64,000 bases of DNA, taken from contig NZ_JAFLVR010000020.1 of assembly GCF_017315985.1 (NCBI RefSeq), positions 14,766 to 78,765 on the forward strand, given 5' to 3'. A program made the translations under genes and the position numbers. Below, in pieces: positions 8,594-20,298 of this stretch; within the stretch, counting starts at the first letter, position 1; every line of letters starts with the position of its first letter. The stretch is from Candidatus Enterococcus murrayae (GTDB lineage: Bacteria; Bacillota; Bacilli; Lactobacillales; Enterococcaceae). A model generated the notes under the pieces. It was not told where the DNA came from. It saw nothing but the letters and a program-made list of their open reading frames with translations, and did no database searches.

Positions 8594-9613
8594 ATGTTAA
8601 CTATCGCATATATTGGAAACGGAAAGAGTACGAACCGCTATCACTTACCATTTTCGACTAAATTAACGGACAAAATCAACGTCAAAACGATCTATTCGCC
8701 AAGTGGCCGAATCACCTGGAAGAAAAATCCTGGTACGAATTATACGTCGGATATCAATGACATTTACAATGATCCGGAAATTCAGCTGGTAGTAGTGACC
8801 ACGCCAAGTCCGCTACATTTTAAATTGGGTAAAGAGGTTCTGGAGCATGGGAAAAACGTCTTGATTGAAAAGCCGTTTACCGAAACCTCAGCAGAAGCAA
8901 GAGAGCTGTATCGACTAGCGGATGAAAAGGGCTTGTTCGTACAATGCTATCAAAACCGCCGCTATGATTCGGACTTTTTGACTGTTCAAAAGGTGATCGA
9001 AAGCGGTGTGCTTGGGGATCTGCTGGAGGTGGAGATGCATTATGACTATTATCGTCCGGAGGTTCCAGAAGGTGTTGAGAAATTCTCCATCGGCACCAGC
9101 TATCTGTATGGGCATGCCTGCCACACATTGGATCAGGTGATCTCTTATTTTGGTCAACCTGATGATGTTCATTACGAAGTGCGTCAGCTTTTAGGGGATG
9201 ATCGGATGAACGATTATTTTGATTTAGATCTCTTTTATGGCCGGATGAAGGTTTCGGTAAAATCCAGCTACTTCCGCTTAAAGGAACGGCCAAGCTTTGT
9301 GGTTTATGGCAAGAAGGGCGTTTTTGTGAAGGAGACGAAGGACCGCCAAGAGGAACACTTGAAGATGTTTTATATGCCGGAAAACAAGGATTTCGGGATT
9401 GATTTGCCTGAACATTATGGTACGCTGACTTATATGGATGACAAAGGCGTGTTTCATGAAGAAAAGGTGGTCTCAGAGATCGGTGATTACAGCCGGGTAT
9501 ATGAAGACATCTATGAAACGTTAATCAACGGCAAACCAAAAGCCGTTAAAGATGAAGAAACGCTGCTTCAGATCGAAATGTTAGAAAAAGGGATTCAGCA
9601 AGTAATCAACTAG
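8594..9613 (+). CDS. Gfo/Idh/MocA family oxidoreductase
   Basis: 339 residues from ATG 8594, chosen because TTGGAGGG lies just upstream; an open frame extends further 5' but overlaps the divergent promoter. The Rossmann start is YIGNGKSTNRYH, the EKPF motif lies near residue 95, and the active-site stretch is GHACHTLDQ near 178. It is paralogous to the gene at 1704 along its whole length. With the next gene it forms a repeat of the 1704/2729 pair, here without a PTS permease. Confidence 0.85.
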   Translation: MLTIAYIGNGKSTNRYHLPFSTKLTDKINVKTIYSPSGRITWKKNPGTNYTSDINDIYNDPEIQLVVVTTPSPLHFKLGKEVLEHGKNVLIEKPFTETSAEARELYRLADEKGLFVQCYQNRRYDSDFLTVQKVIESGVLGDLLEVEMHYDYYRPEVPEGVEKFSIGTSYLYGHACHTLDQVISYFGQPDDVHYEVRQLLGDDRMNDYFDLDLFYGRMKVSVKSSYFRLKERPSFVVYGKKGVFVKETKDRQEEHLKMFYMPENKDFGIDLPEHYGTLTYMDDKGVFHEEKVVSEIGDYSRVYEDIYETLINGKPKAVKDEETLLQIEMLEKGIQQVIN

Positions 9614-9634
9614 TCAAAGAAAGAAGGGATTTCC

Positions 9635-10612
9635 ATGAAATTAGCCATTTTTGGTTCGGGCAAAATTGTACAGGAGTTTTTACCGATTACGAAGGACTTA
9701 CCTGAAATTCAAGTGAAGGCCATCTTAGGAACGAAACGCAGTCAGGAAAAAACGGAGAAAATCCAAGCCGAGTATGGGATTGAGGCATCGTATACGGAGA
9801 TTGACGAGTGCCTGCAAAGCGATGCCTTCGATACTGTTTATGTCGCGGTGCCGAATCATTTGCATTACAGCTTTGCCAAAAAAGCACTGGAGGCTGGAAA
9901 GCACGTGATTTGCGAGAAGCCCTTCACGTTGAAGTATGCCGAATTATTGGATCTAGAGCAGCTGGCGTTAGAAAAGGGCTTGGTTTTAGTCGAGGCCATC
10001 ACGAATCAATACCTGGTCAATTACCAAGGAATCAAGGAAGCTAGTAAACATATCGGCAAGCTGAAAATCATTGAATGTAATTATTCGCAATACTCTTCCC
10101 GCTACGATGCCTTCAAGGAAGGGACGATTTTGCCAGCCTTCAATCCTAAAATGGGCGGCGGCGCTTTGATGGATATCAATATTTACAACATTCATCTGGT
10201 AGTGGGCTTGCTGGGAAAACCGCAACGGGTTCACTATTATGCGAACATCGAGCGTGATATCGACACTTCAGGCATGCTGCTGCTGGATTATGGCGATGTA
10301 AAAGTCGTCTGTATCGGAGCGAAGGATTCAGAGGCGACGATCCGTTCAACGATCCAAGGAACAGAAGGCTCTGTTGTAGTGAACGGTCCGACTAATACAC
10401 TGGACAGCTACACCACTGAAGCACTTTCGGGGGAAAAAGAAACCTTTGACCACAAGGACCACCCTCATCGGATGTATGATGAATTCAAGCTATTTAATCA
10501 AGTGATCGACAACAAGGACCTGTCCTTTGTTAAACAGCAGCTTGCTCATAGTAAAATCGTGATGGAGATCGTGGAAGCAGCGTTGACAGATGCTGGAATC
10601 GTTTTGGGATAA
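9635..10612 (+). CDS. Gfo/Idh/MocA family oxidoreductase (Tyr-type active site)
   Basis: 325 residues. It has the Rossmann motif FGSGKIVQEFL, EKPFTLKY near residue 93, and GGALMDINIYN in the active-site strand, so it shares the unusual Tyr/Asn strand of its paralogue at 2729. It sits 21 bp after the other oxidoreductase, with AGAAGGG as ribosome site. It probably acts on the same metabolite as its partner (inference). Confidence 0.83.
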   Translation: MKLAIFGSGKIVQEFLPITKDLPEIQVKAILGTKRSQEKTEKIQAEYGIEASYTEIDECLQSDAFDTVYVAVPNHLHYSFAKKALEAGKHVICEKPFTLKYAELLDLEQLALEKGLVLVEAITNQYLVNYQGIKEASKHIGKLKIIECNYSQYSSRYDAFKEGTILPAFNPKMGGGALMDINIYNIHLVVGLLGKPQRVHYYANIERDIDTSGMLLLDYGDVKVVCIGAKDSEATIRSTIQGTEGSVVVNGPTNTLDSYTTEALSGEKETFDHKDHPHRMYDEFKLFNQVIDNKDLSFVKQQLAHSKIVMEIVEAALTDAGIVLG

Positions 10613-10637
10613 GTTTCTGCTTTTTTGAAAAAAAGAC

Positions 10638-10668
10638 TTGCCTTGAAGTGAACTCTAACGTGTATAGT
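10638..10668 (+). promoter_or_regulatory. MerR-type promoter with 19-bp spacer
   Basis: The -35 is TTGCCT and the -10 is TATAGT, with a 19-bp spacer containing GAAGTGAACTCTAACG, closely like the box at 6237. It drives the aldo/keto reductase gene, whose ATG lies 29 bp downstream. Confidence 0.7.
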
Positions 10669-10696
10669 AGGAGTCATTAAGGAAGGTGTGAAGTAG

Positions 10697-11677
10697 ATGG
10701 AATATGCAAAATTAGGAAACACTGGACTAGATGTCTCAAGAATCTGCCTAGGCTCCATGAGCTTTGGCGATCCTAAAAACTGGATCCACAAATGGGTCTT
10801 GGAGGAAGAGGACAGCCGCCCATTGATCAAGAAGGCCTTGGAATTAGGGATCAATTTTTTTGATACGGCCAATGTTTATTCTTTAGGACGCAGTGAAGAG
10901 ATTCTGGGAAAAGCATTGAAGGATTACGCGAAGCGCGACGAGATTGTTTTGGCAACGAAGGTTCATCAAAAGATGTTCGACGGACCGAATGGTCAAGGTT
11001 TATCGAGAAAAGCGATCCTATCGCAGATCGATCAAAGCCTGCAACGCCTGCAGACGGATTATGTGGATCTATATATTATTCATCGTTGGGATTATGATAC
11101 GCCGATCGAAGAAACGATGGAGGCTCTGCACGATGTTGTGAAGGCTGGAAAGGCTCGTTATATTGGCGCTTCGGCGATGTTCGCCTATCAATTTCAACAG
11201 GCGAATTCCATTGCTGAAAAAAATGGCTGGACCAAGTTTGTTTCGATGCAAAACCATTTGAATCTGATTTATCGTGAAGAGGAACGTGAGATGATTCCTT
11301 ATTGCCGTTCGGAAAAGATTGCATTGACGCCCTATAGTCCAATGGCGTCAGGCCGACTGATTCGTGATCGCTCAGAAGAAACCAAGCGCAGCACGACAGA
11401 TAGCGCTCAAAAATCGAAATATGATGAAACGGCTGATAAAGACCAGCTGATCATTGATCGTGTAGCGGAGCTGGCGGATAAATATGAGACGAATCGCGTA
11501 AATATCGCACTAGGCTGGCTCCTGCAAAAGGATCCAGTGGTTGCTCCGGTTGTCGGCGCTACAAAAATGAGTCACATCGAAACAGCCGTTGGTGCTGTTG
11601 ATTTCAAATTAACCAAAGAGGATGTTCACTATTTGGAAGAGCCTTACATTCCCCACAAAGTAGTCGGACACAATTAG
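10697..11677 (+). CDS. Aldo/keto reductase
   Basis: 326 residues with the full catalytic tetrad visible: Asp56 and Tyr61 in FFDTANVYS, Lys88 in LATKVH and His129 in YIIHRWD. The fold is a TIM barrel using NADPH, of the YajO/Tas-like branch. It reduces aldehydes or ketones in the cytosol. The MerR-type promoter right upstream suggests induction by a reactive carbonyl or similar stress. It ends at a terminator, so it is a single-gene unit. Confidence 0.9.
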   Translation: MEYAKLGNTGLDVSRICLGSMSFGDPKNWIHKWVLEEEDSRPLIKKALELGINFFDTANVYSLGRSEEILGKALKDYAKRDEIVLATKVHQKMFDGPNGQGLSRKAILSQIDQSLQRLQTDYVDLYIIHRWDYDTPIEETMEALHDVVKAGKARYIGASAMFAYQFQQANSIAEKNGWTKFVSMQNHLNLIYREEEREMIPYCRSEKIALTPYSPMASGRLIRDRSEETKRSTTDSAQKSKYDETADKDQLIIDRVAELADKYETNRVNIALGWLLQKDPVVAPVVGATKMSHIETAVGAVDFKLTKEDVHYLEEPYIPHKVVGHN

Positions 11678-11686
11678 AAATAGCTC

Positions 11687-11722
11687 AAAAAACTGCAGCC
11701 TTTTGTTGGCGGCAGTTTTTTT
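11687..11722 (+). terminator. Rho-independent terminator
   Basis: AAACTGC and GCC pair with GGC and GCAGTTT around a TTTTGTT loop, followed by T-rich sequence. It ends the aldo/keto reductase transcript. Confidence 0.8.
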
Positions 11723-11726
11723 CCTC

Positions 11727-11757
11727 TTGACTTAAAGTCCACTTCAGCCTGTATGCT
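11727..11757 (+). promoter_or_regulatory. MerR-type promoter with 19-bp spacer
   Basis: The -35 is TTGACT and the -10 is TATGCT, 19 bp apart; the spacer holds AAAGTCCACTTCAGCC. It is the third such box and drives the flavodoxin lipoprotein. Its -10 overlaps an in-frame ATG at 11753, which therefore cannot be the start codon. Confidence 0.72.
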
Positions 11758-11785
11758 GGAACTAACTAATATGGAGGTGAGAAGT

Positions 11786-12379
11786 GTGAAAAAGCTGTTT
11801 TGGTTAGCCGCCGTTACGTTCTTTTTAGGCGCATGCGGCTCAAACAATGTAAAAAATGAAGATGCCAGTCTGGATGAAGCGGATCGTTCAAGCATCCCCG
11901 CTGAAGTGAAAAAATCGATTGTTGTCTATTATTCCTTGACCGAAAATACGCGAGCCGTTGCAGAAGAAATTCAGAAGCAGGCGGAGGGGGCGAGCTTGAG
12001 GATCGAAACACAGGAGCCTTATCCAGAGGAGTATGATGAGGTGTTGGATATCGTTCAAGCCCAAAGAGAAAGAAACGAGCTGCCTGCCATTGTTTCGAAG
12101 GAAATCACTTTAGCCGATTACGATGTCATTTATCTTGGAGCACCGATTTGGTTTGGCGAACCTGCGCTGCCAGTCGAAAAGTGGCTGAGTGAGAATGATT
12201 TGGCTGGTAAGAAGGTGTATCCCTTCTTTACGAGCGGCAGCAGCTCGATCAATGAATCGATGAAGCATTACACCAAGCTGCTTGATGGCTCAACGCTAGG
12301 TAAAGGGCTGGGGATCAACTCTTCGAACAAACAGCATACCGCGGAGCTAGTCGAGGAATGGTTGGCTCAATTGGATTGA
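11786..12379 (+). CDS. Flavodoxin-fold lipoprotein
   Basis: 197 residues from GTG 11786, placed 5 bases after GGAGGTGA. Residues 1-17 form a lipoprotein signal ending in the lipobox LGAC, so Cys17 would be lipidated and the protein held on the outer face of the membrane. The rest is a flavodoxin domain: VVYYSLTENTRAVAEEI is the FMN phosphate loop near residue 46, and APIWFGEPALP is the second loop. It likely binds FMN and reduces quinones or carries electrons. Flavodoxins are usually cytosolic, so an exported lipidated one is less common. MerR-type promoter. Confidence 0.85.
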   Translation: MKKLFWLAAVTFFLGACGSNNVKNEDASLDEADRSSIPAEVKKSIVVYYSLTENTRAVAEEIQKQAEGASLRIETQEPYPEEYDEVLDIVQAQRERNELPAIVSKEITLADYDVIYLGAPIWFGEPALPVEKWLSENDLAGKKVYPFFTSGSSSINESMKHYTKLLDGSTLGKGLGINSSNKQHTAELVEEWLAQLD

Positions 12380-12391
12380 GCGCCAGAGGAT

Positions 12392-12427
12392 GAGAGGCAA
12401 AGCCAGCAGGCGCTTTGTCTCTTTTTT
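12392..12427 (+). terminator. Rho-independent terminator
   Basis: GAGAGGCAAAGC pairs with GCTTTGTCTC (one bulge), followed by six T. It ends the flavodoxin gene. Confidence 0.75.
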
Positions 12428-12526
12428 CAATTGGCCTCTTAACCAGCGCTTTGATTTTAGCTGGAAGCCTGATAAAATTGAAAAGAACATGTTTATACAT
12501 AGCTAGACAATAAAGGAGTGACACGC

Positions 12527-12934
12527 GTGAATATCTCAGAGGTGGCAACAAAATTTGAAATGACTCCGGCAACGATTCGCTATTATGAAAAGCAGGGATT
12601 GATTCCGCCGATCACCCGGAATGCCTCTGGCGTGAGGGATTTTCAAGAGGAGGATTTAAATTGGGTCGAGTTCATTAAATGCATGCGGGATTCGGGACTT
12701 TCGATTGATTCCCTCGCTCGCTATTCAGAGCTGTATCAGCAGGGAACCGCCACTTTAATGGAACGAAAAGCGATTCTGCTGGAGGAATACCAGAAGCTGC
12801 TGGAAAAGCAGCAGCTGATCAACCAAATAGTCGCTCGTTTGGAAACGAAGCTGGACAATTATGATCAGATGATTAAAGAGTGTGAGCAGCAGCTAGTTTC
12901 CGGTGCTAATAAAACGGCTGCTGAAAAGGTCTAA
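12527..12934 (+). CDS. MerR-family transcriptional regulator
   Basis: 135 residues from GTG 12527, set 9 bases after AAAGGAG; the GTG at 12518 lies inside that ribosome site. The winged helix with MTPATIRYYEKQGLIPP is followed by a coiled-coil dimerisation helix rich in Glu, Gln and Lys. It is close in sequence to the MerR protein at 6419, with no metal-binding cysteines in the core. It is followed 16 bp later by an RpiR gene and could control the nearby flavodoxin and reductase genes (inference). Confidence 0.84.
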   Translation: MNISEVATKFEMTPATIRYYEKQGLIPPITRNASGVRDFQEEDLNWVEFIKCMRDSGLSIDSLARYSELYQQGTATLMERKAILLEEYQKLLEKQQLINQIVARLETKLDNYDQMIKECEQQLVSGANKTAAEKV

Positions 12935-12950
12935 GGAAGGGGGATGAGCC

Positions 12951-13844
12951 ATGTATTTGTTTCAAAGAATTGAGGAAGCTGCATTCAAGCAAAATGATGC
13001 GAGGCGGACAATTGGAGAGTTCATTCTTGAAAATCGCGACCAGCTGCAGGAGCTAAGTATGGATGAGATCGCTAAAAGAACCTTCACTTCAAAACCAACG
13101 CTGGTTCGTTTTGCCAAGTATTTTGATTATTCTGGTTGGAAGGAGTTCATGTATGCCTTTACTCATGAGGTCGCTTACTATGATGAGAATGCCTATGAAG
13201 CTGTCGATCCCAATTTCCCCTTTTCTGCCGAAGATGATTCGCTGCAGATCATTGAACATCTCGTAACGCTAAAAATGCAAAGCATAAAGGACACTGTTTC
13301 TCATATCGCGGCGGAGGATTTGAATCATGCGGCAGAGCTGATTCAAAAAGCCGAAAATATCGTCATTTATGGGACTAGCCCGAATTCTTATTACGGCGAG
13401 CTGTTTAAGCGAAACCTGCTGACGATCCAGAAAAAGGCTTTTCTATCAAAGGCCGGAGAAAACGGCTTGATCTCCAGTGCATTGACGAATCGGGATTGTG
13501 CCATCATCATCTCCTATTCTGGAAATAATCCCGATGAAAATCCTACTAGCAATGTCAAGAAACTAAAACGTTCGGGTGTACCGATCATCAGTATCACCAG
13601 CGGGGGAAAGAATTATCTTAGAGACTATTCCGATGTGGTGCTGAATATTTCCAGCAAAGAGCGGCTGTATTCAAAGATTGCAAACTTCGCGACACAGGAA
13701 TCCATCCTATTCTTATTAGACGCGCTGTTTTCAAAGGTCTTTGCACTAAATTATCAAGTGAATATGGACAATAAAATCGCAAATTCAAAGGTTTTGGAAA
13801 CAAAGAGACAATCTGACTCGAAGGACTTATCAGAGCACTTCTAA
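12951..13844 (+). CDS. MurR/RpiR family transcriptional regulator
   Basis: 297 residues: HTH_6 domain about 1-77 and SIS domain about 130-260, with IISYSGNNPDE in the sugar-phosphate pocket. It directly precedes the beta-glucoside PTS gene and is its likely regulator, sensing the phosphoglucoside. A possible operator pair lies at 13978-14029. GGAAGGGGG precedes the ATG. The last 35 residues are a charged tail. Confidence 0.83.
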   Translation: MYLFQRIEEAAFKQNDARRTIGEFILENRDQLQELSMDEIAKRTFTSKPTLVRFAKYFDYSGWKEFMYAFTHEVAYYDENAYEAVDPNFPFSAEDDSLQIIEHLVTLKMQSIKDTVSHIAAEDLNHAAELIQKAENIVIYGTSPNSYYGELFKRNLLTIQKKAFLSKAGENGLISSALTNRDCAIIISYSGNNPDENPTSNVKKLKRSGVPIISITSGGKNYLRDYSDVVLNISSKERLYSKIANFATQESILFLLDALFSKVFALNYQVNMDNKIANSKVLETKRQSDSKDLSEHF

Positions 13845-13850
13845 AGAAGG

Positions 13851-13906
13851 CCGAGCGGTCATTTATTATCACATACGATAGTAAATGACCGTTCGGTTTT
13901 CGTTTT
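13851..13906 (+). repeat. Terminator of the dispersed palindromic repeat family
   Basis: A perfect-looking long stem, CCGAGCGGTCATTTA with TAAATGACCGTTCGG, ends in TTTTCGTTTTG. It shares its layout with copies at 17517, 45258, 46743, 47876 and 53334 and probably ends the RpiR gene. Confidence 0.7.
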
Positions 13907-13977
13907 GTACGATATTTTTTAAAAGACTTTTTGGCGGCAGCTTAAACTAGCAGGCAGGGGCCGAGGACAAAAAAATG

Positions 13978-14029
13978 AAACGTATTTCAAGAAATTGACC
14001 TCCTTGTTTAGAAAAAGTGGAATACGTTT
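13978..14029 (+). promoter_or_regulatory. Candidate operator and promoter of the beta-glucoside operon
   Basis: AAACGTATTTC at 13978-13988 and GGAATACGTTT at 14019-14029 are an inverted pair (10 of 11) flanking a TTGACC -35 box at 13995. The spacing of about four helical turns would suit a dimer of RpiR dimers bound over the promoter. Assignment to the RpiR gene at 12951 is inference. Confidence 0.4.
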
Positions 14030-14047
14030 TAAGGTATGGATAAACTA

Positions 14048-14062
14048 TTGGAAACGCTATCT
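14048..14062 (+). promoter_or_regulatory. cre site (CcpA operator), perfect consensus
   Basis: TTGGAAACGCTATCT matches WTGNAANCGNWNNCW at every position. It lies downstream of the likely transcription start and 87 bp before the EIIBCA start codon, the usual place for a roadblock-type cre. Catabolite repression of this beta-glucoside operon is therefore likely. Confidence 0.65.
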
Positions 14063-14148
14063 AAGCATGGTAGAGTTCAATTACAAGCAAGACTTGATTA
14101 ACCGGTTAGATCAAAAAAATCATCTTGTTCCGCTGAAAGGAGAGTCCC

Positions 14149-17500
<3,352 letters not shown>

Positions 17501-17516
17501 TGAAATAGAATGAATA

Positions 17517-17579
17517 GAAAGCCAATCGCTCCTAAACTTTCGAAATTTAAAGAAAAGGGACCGTTTGGCTTTCGTTTTG
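17517..17579 (+). repeat. Terminator of the dispersed palindromic repeat family
   Basis: GAAAGCCAATCGCTCC pairs imperfectly with GGGACCGTTTGGCTTTC, followed by GTTTTG and the family tail TTAAGTATTTTTCAAAAAGAC. It ends the beta-glucoside operon. In the rest of the 320-bp gap (17580-17820) I see only AT-rich sequence with a TATATT-like -10 near 17733. Confidence 0.7.
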
Positions 17580-17820
17580 TTAAGTATTTTTCAAAAAGAC
17601 ATTACACATGCTAGCTACTGCCGCAGTTCGGTTGGGTTGAAATCGCCCGAGGATTTAATTGATAGCAATCTAAAATCGATAAATGAGACGGTTAAATAAG
17701 GCGATGCATCGAAACAATTTTCTTATATTCTAAAAGTGAATTGAAAAGTATCTGCAAGAATAGTAATCTAGTTAGAAATGCAGGTTTATTTGAGCAATTC
17801 ATGAGAATGTGAGGGAAATA

Positions 17821-18654
17821 ATGGGAAAAATAATTTTTTTAGATATTGATGGTACGTTGTGTAATGATGCTGGGCTTGTTCCAGACAGTGCCAAAGAAGC
17901 GATCATTCATGCATATGAAAGAGGCCACCGCTTTTATTTATGTACAGGGCGTTCTAAAGCAGAGATTTCTGACGAAGTCCTTGCGTTGCCGATCAGCGGA
18001 ATCATCGGTGCTGGCGGCGGCTACTGTGAGATCGACGGCGAAGTGATTTTTCATCATGTGTTTGATTCTGCGGAATTAAAGAAGATGATTCGTTTTCTAG
18101 AGGGCCATCAGATTGAATACTATCTTGAATCAAATCAAGGGCTGTTTGCGAGCGCCAAGCTAAGAGAGCGGCTGATTCAGCTTAGTTTAGGCGATAGTGC
18201 TGAGGAATCGGAGGAAGGACAGAAAAAAATCGCTGCGATCAAGTGGTTTTTGGATCTTCTAATCGAGGATTCGAGCTTAATCGACTATGAAGACGTGAAT
18301 AAGCTTTCCTTTATTAATCATTCGGTTCCTTATGAGGTTATCCATGAGGAGTATGACGGAGACTTTCATATGTTGAGAAGTACCGTTCCGGCATTTGGAC
18401 CAGACAGCGGCGAGATTGGTCTGAAAAATATCAATAAGAAGACTGCTATTGAAACGGTACTAGAAAAGATCCAGCGCAGCAAAGAGGATTGTCTGGCCTT
18501 TGGTGATGGGAACAATGATTTGGTCATGTTTGAAGCTGTCGGAGTCGGCATTGCCATGGGAAATGCCAAAGATGAATTGAAGGCCGCAGCGGATGAGATC
18601 ACATTGACTCATGATGAGGGCGGGATCGCGCATATTTTGGCTAAACTGGATTAA
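17821..18654 (+). CDS. Cof-type HAD-IIB phosphatase
   Basis: 277 residues from ATG 17821, five bases after GAGGG. HAD motif I is FLDIDGTLC near residue 6, motif II Thr lies in YLCTGRSK near 43, and motif IV is FGDGNNDLVMF near residue 225. Members dephosphorylate sugar phosphates or FMN in the cytosol. It stands alone between two terminators, next to a phosphoglucoside operon, so sugar-phosphate detoxification is plausible (inference). Confidence 0.88.
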   Translation: MGKIIFLDIDGTLCNDAGLVPDSAKEAIIHAYERGHRFYLCTGRSKAEISDEVLALPISGIIGAGGGYCEIDGEVIFHHVFDSAELKKMIRFLEGHQIEYYLESNQGLFASAKLRERLIQLSLGDSAEESEEGQKKIAAIKWFLDLLIEDSSLIDYEDVNKLSFINHSVPYEVIHEEYDGDFHMLRSTVPAFGPDSGEIGLKNINKKTAIETVLEKIQRSKEDCLAFGDGNNDLVMFEAVGVGIAMGNAKDELKAAADEITLTHDEGGIAHILAKLD

Positions 18655-18667
18655 GTGAAGAATTTAT

Positions 18668-18701
18668 AAAAAGCGCTGCGTTCAACTGACGCAGCTTTTT
18701 A
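18668..18701 (+). terminator. Rho-independent terminator
   Basis: AAAAAGC and CTGCGT pair with ACGCAG and CTTTTT around TCAACTG. It ends the HAD gene. Confidence 0.8.
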
Positions 18702-18752
18702 GTTTGTGGGAATAATCTGCTATAGTAAAAGAAAAAGCAAAGAGGCAATGTT

Positions 18753-19634
18753 ATGGAGATCAGACTTTTACGCTATTTTTGGGCAGTTGCCCAAGAGGGA
18801 AATATTTCACGGGCAGCCCGTATCTTGAATATTACTCAGCCTACCTTGAGCCGACAAATCAAGGAGCTTGAGGAAAGTATCGGCAGGCCGCTTTTTCATC
18901 GGGAAAAAAATCGCCTAAGCTTGACTCAGGACGGCTATTTTTTAAAGGAACGTGCCGAAGAAATCTTAGTATTGGATAAAAAGCTGGAGCAGGCCTTTTC
19001 AGCGCAGCGAAATGAGGAATTAAGCGGTACGATCTCGATTGGCTGTGTGGAAGCAGACAATTCAGATACGGTCGCCATGCTTTTAGAGGAGCTGATCAGT
19101 GATTATCCTCAGATCAGATTCAATTTAGTTACCGGCACAAGTGACGATATTTCGGACCGTTTAGAAAAGGGCATCTTGGATCTTGCAGTATTGATCGAGC
19201 CTGTTTCATTGAAGGAAGTCGAAGCGTTGACCCTGCCGCGGGAGGAAAAATGGGGATTTCTGATCTCCAAAGAATTGTTCATCGCCAATAATGAATATAT
19301 CCAGCCAGAGGATATTCGCGGGTTGCCGATCCTGTGTTCAGGTCGTGCAGAGGTTCAAAGCTTATTGGCTGAATGGTCGGGAGTACCCTTTGACCAGTTG
19401 AATATCGTCGGCAATTACAATTTAATTTTCAATGTGCTGCCGCTGGTAGATCATAAGGTTGGTGCTGCGTTAGCGATCGAAGGAGCGATTTCGGATCGCA
19501 AATTGGAAGAGACAGTGTTTATTCCGTTGAAGCCGGCGATTAAAACCAACTGTGTTTTAGTTTGGAAAAAGCGGGTTCAAACACCGGCGGTTCAAGAGCT
19601 AATCAATCGGTTTAATCATGCTTTCAGGCTATAG
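18753..19634 (+). CDS. LysR-family transcriptional regulator
   Basis: 293 residues. The winged helix at 1-60 shows ISRAARILNITQPTLSRQI, and the two-lobed effector domain occupies about 90-290. It lies upstream of, and in the same direction as, a flavodoxin-cupin-CMD-MFS cluster, separated by a terminator. That cluster is its likely target. The effector is unknown. GAGG lies 7 bases before the ATG. Confidence 0.87.
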   Translation: MEIRLLRYFWAVAQEGNISRAARILNITQPTLSRQIKELEESIGRPLFHREKNRLSLTQDGYFLKERAEEILVLDKKLEQAFSAQRNEELSGTISIGCVEADNSDTVAMLLEELISDYPQIRFNLVTGTSDDISDRLEKGILDLAVLIEPVSLKEVEALTLPREEKWGFLISKELFIANNEYIQPEDIRGLPILCSGRAEVQSLLAEWSGVPFDQLNIVGNYNLIFNVLPLVDHKVGAALAIEGAISDRKLEETVFIPLKPAIKTNCVLVWKKRVQTPAVQELINRFNHAFRL

Positions 19635-19670
19635 TAGTATGACTATATAGGCATTAGACATAGTTGATAA

Positions 19671-19711
19671 AGAGTCGTATTCTGAAGTTGTTCAGGATAC
19701 GACTCTTTTTT
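19671..19711 (+). terminator. Rho-independent terminator
   Basis: AGAGTCGTAT and CTG pair with CAG and ATACGACTCT, followed by T6. It separates the LysR gene from the flavodoxin cluster. Confidence 0.85.
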
Positions 19712-19757
19712 GTAAGAGGAAGAGCCGCAGAATAATAAGAACAGAGGAGGGAGCAGA

Positions 19758-20273
19758 ATGACCGCAGTAGTTGTTCTTTTTTCCAGAGCTGGAGAAAACT
19801 ATATTGATGGAAAAAGGCAAATGATCTCAGTTGGAAACACCGCGATTTTGGGAGAAAAAATCAGTCAGCAGTTAACGATTCCTATGTATGAATTATTACC
19901 GTTAACGCCATATTCAGACAATTATGATGAGGCCGTGCAAAAGGCTGAGGAGGAGAAAAAAACTTCCGCGCAGGTAGCCTATGAAAAGCTGTCTGTTGAC
20001 CTTGAACAGGTGGATACGATTTTTCTTGGCTACCCAAATTGGTGGGGAACCTATCCGCGGATCATCGCGACTTTTTTAGCAGAACACAATTGGCAGAATA
20101 AAGCGATCTATCCTTTCTGTACTCACGAAGGCAGTGCTTTTGGTTCAAGTATCCAAGACTTGCAGGCGGCTTGTGCAGGAGCTGAGATCAAGACGGGATT
20201 AGCCGTTCGCGGCTCAAAGGCCAGTCGTGCGGATACCGCAGTGAAAAATTGGCTGCTATCCTATTCAAAATAA
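19758..20273 (+). CDS. Flavodoxin-like protein
   Basis: 171 residues. The N-terminal strand VVVLFSRAGEN with SVGNTAILGEKI forms the FMN phosphate-binding region, and GYPNWWGTYPRI near residue 95 is the second loop typical of flavodoxin_4 proteins. Unlike the paralogue at 11786 it has no signal peptide, so it is cytosolic. It likely reduces quinones or serves as electron carrier. It heads a cluster with a cupin, a CMD-family protein and an MFS exporter. GGAGGGAG before the ATG. Confidence 0.85.
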   Translation: MTAVVVLFSRAGENYIDGKRQMISVGNTAILGEKISQQLTIPMYELLPLTPYSDNYDEAVQKAEEEKKTSAQVAYEKLSVDLEQVDTIFLGYPNWWGTYPRIIATFLAEHNWQNKAIYPFCTHEGSAFGSSIQDLQAACAGAEIKTGLAVRGSKASRADTAVKNWLLSYSK

Positions 20274-20298
20274 AAACAATTATCAGGAGGAGTTTATA

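Noticed and set aside
8877-9293. 138-codon minus-strand frame
   Set aside because: It is antisense to a well-supported oxidoreductase gene, has no recognisable domain and a proline/arginine-rich composition typical of shadow frames.
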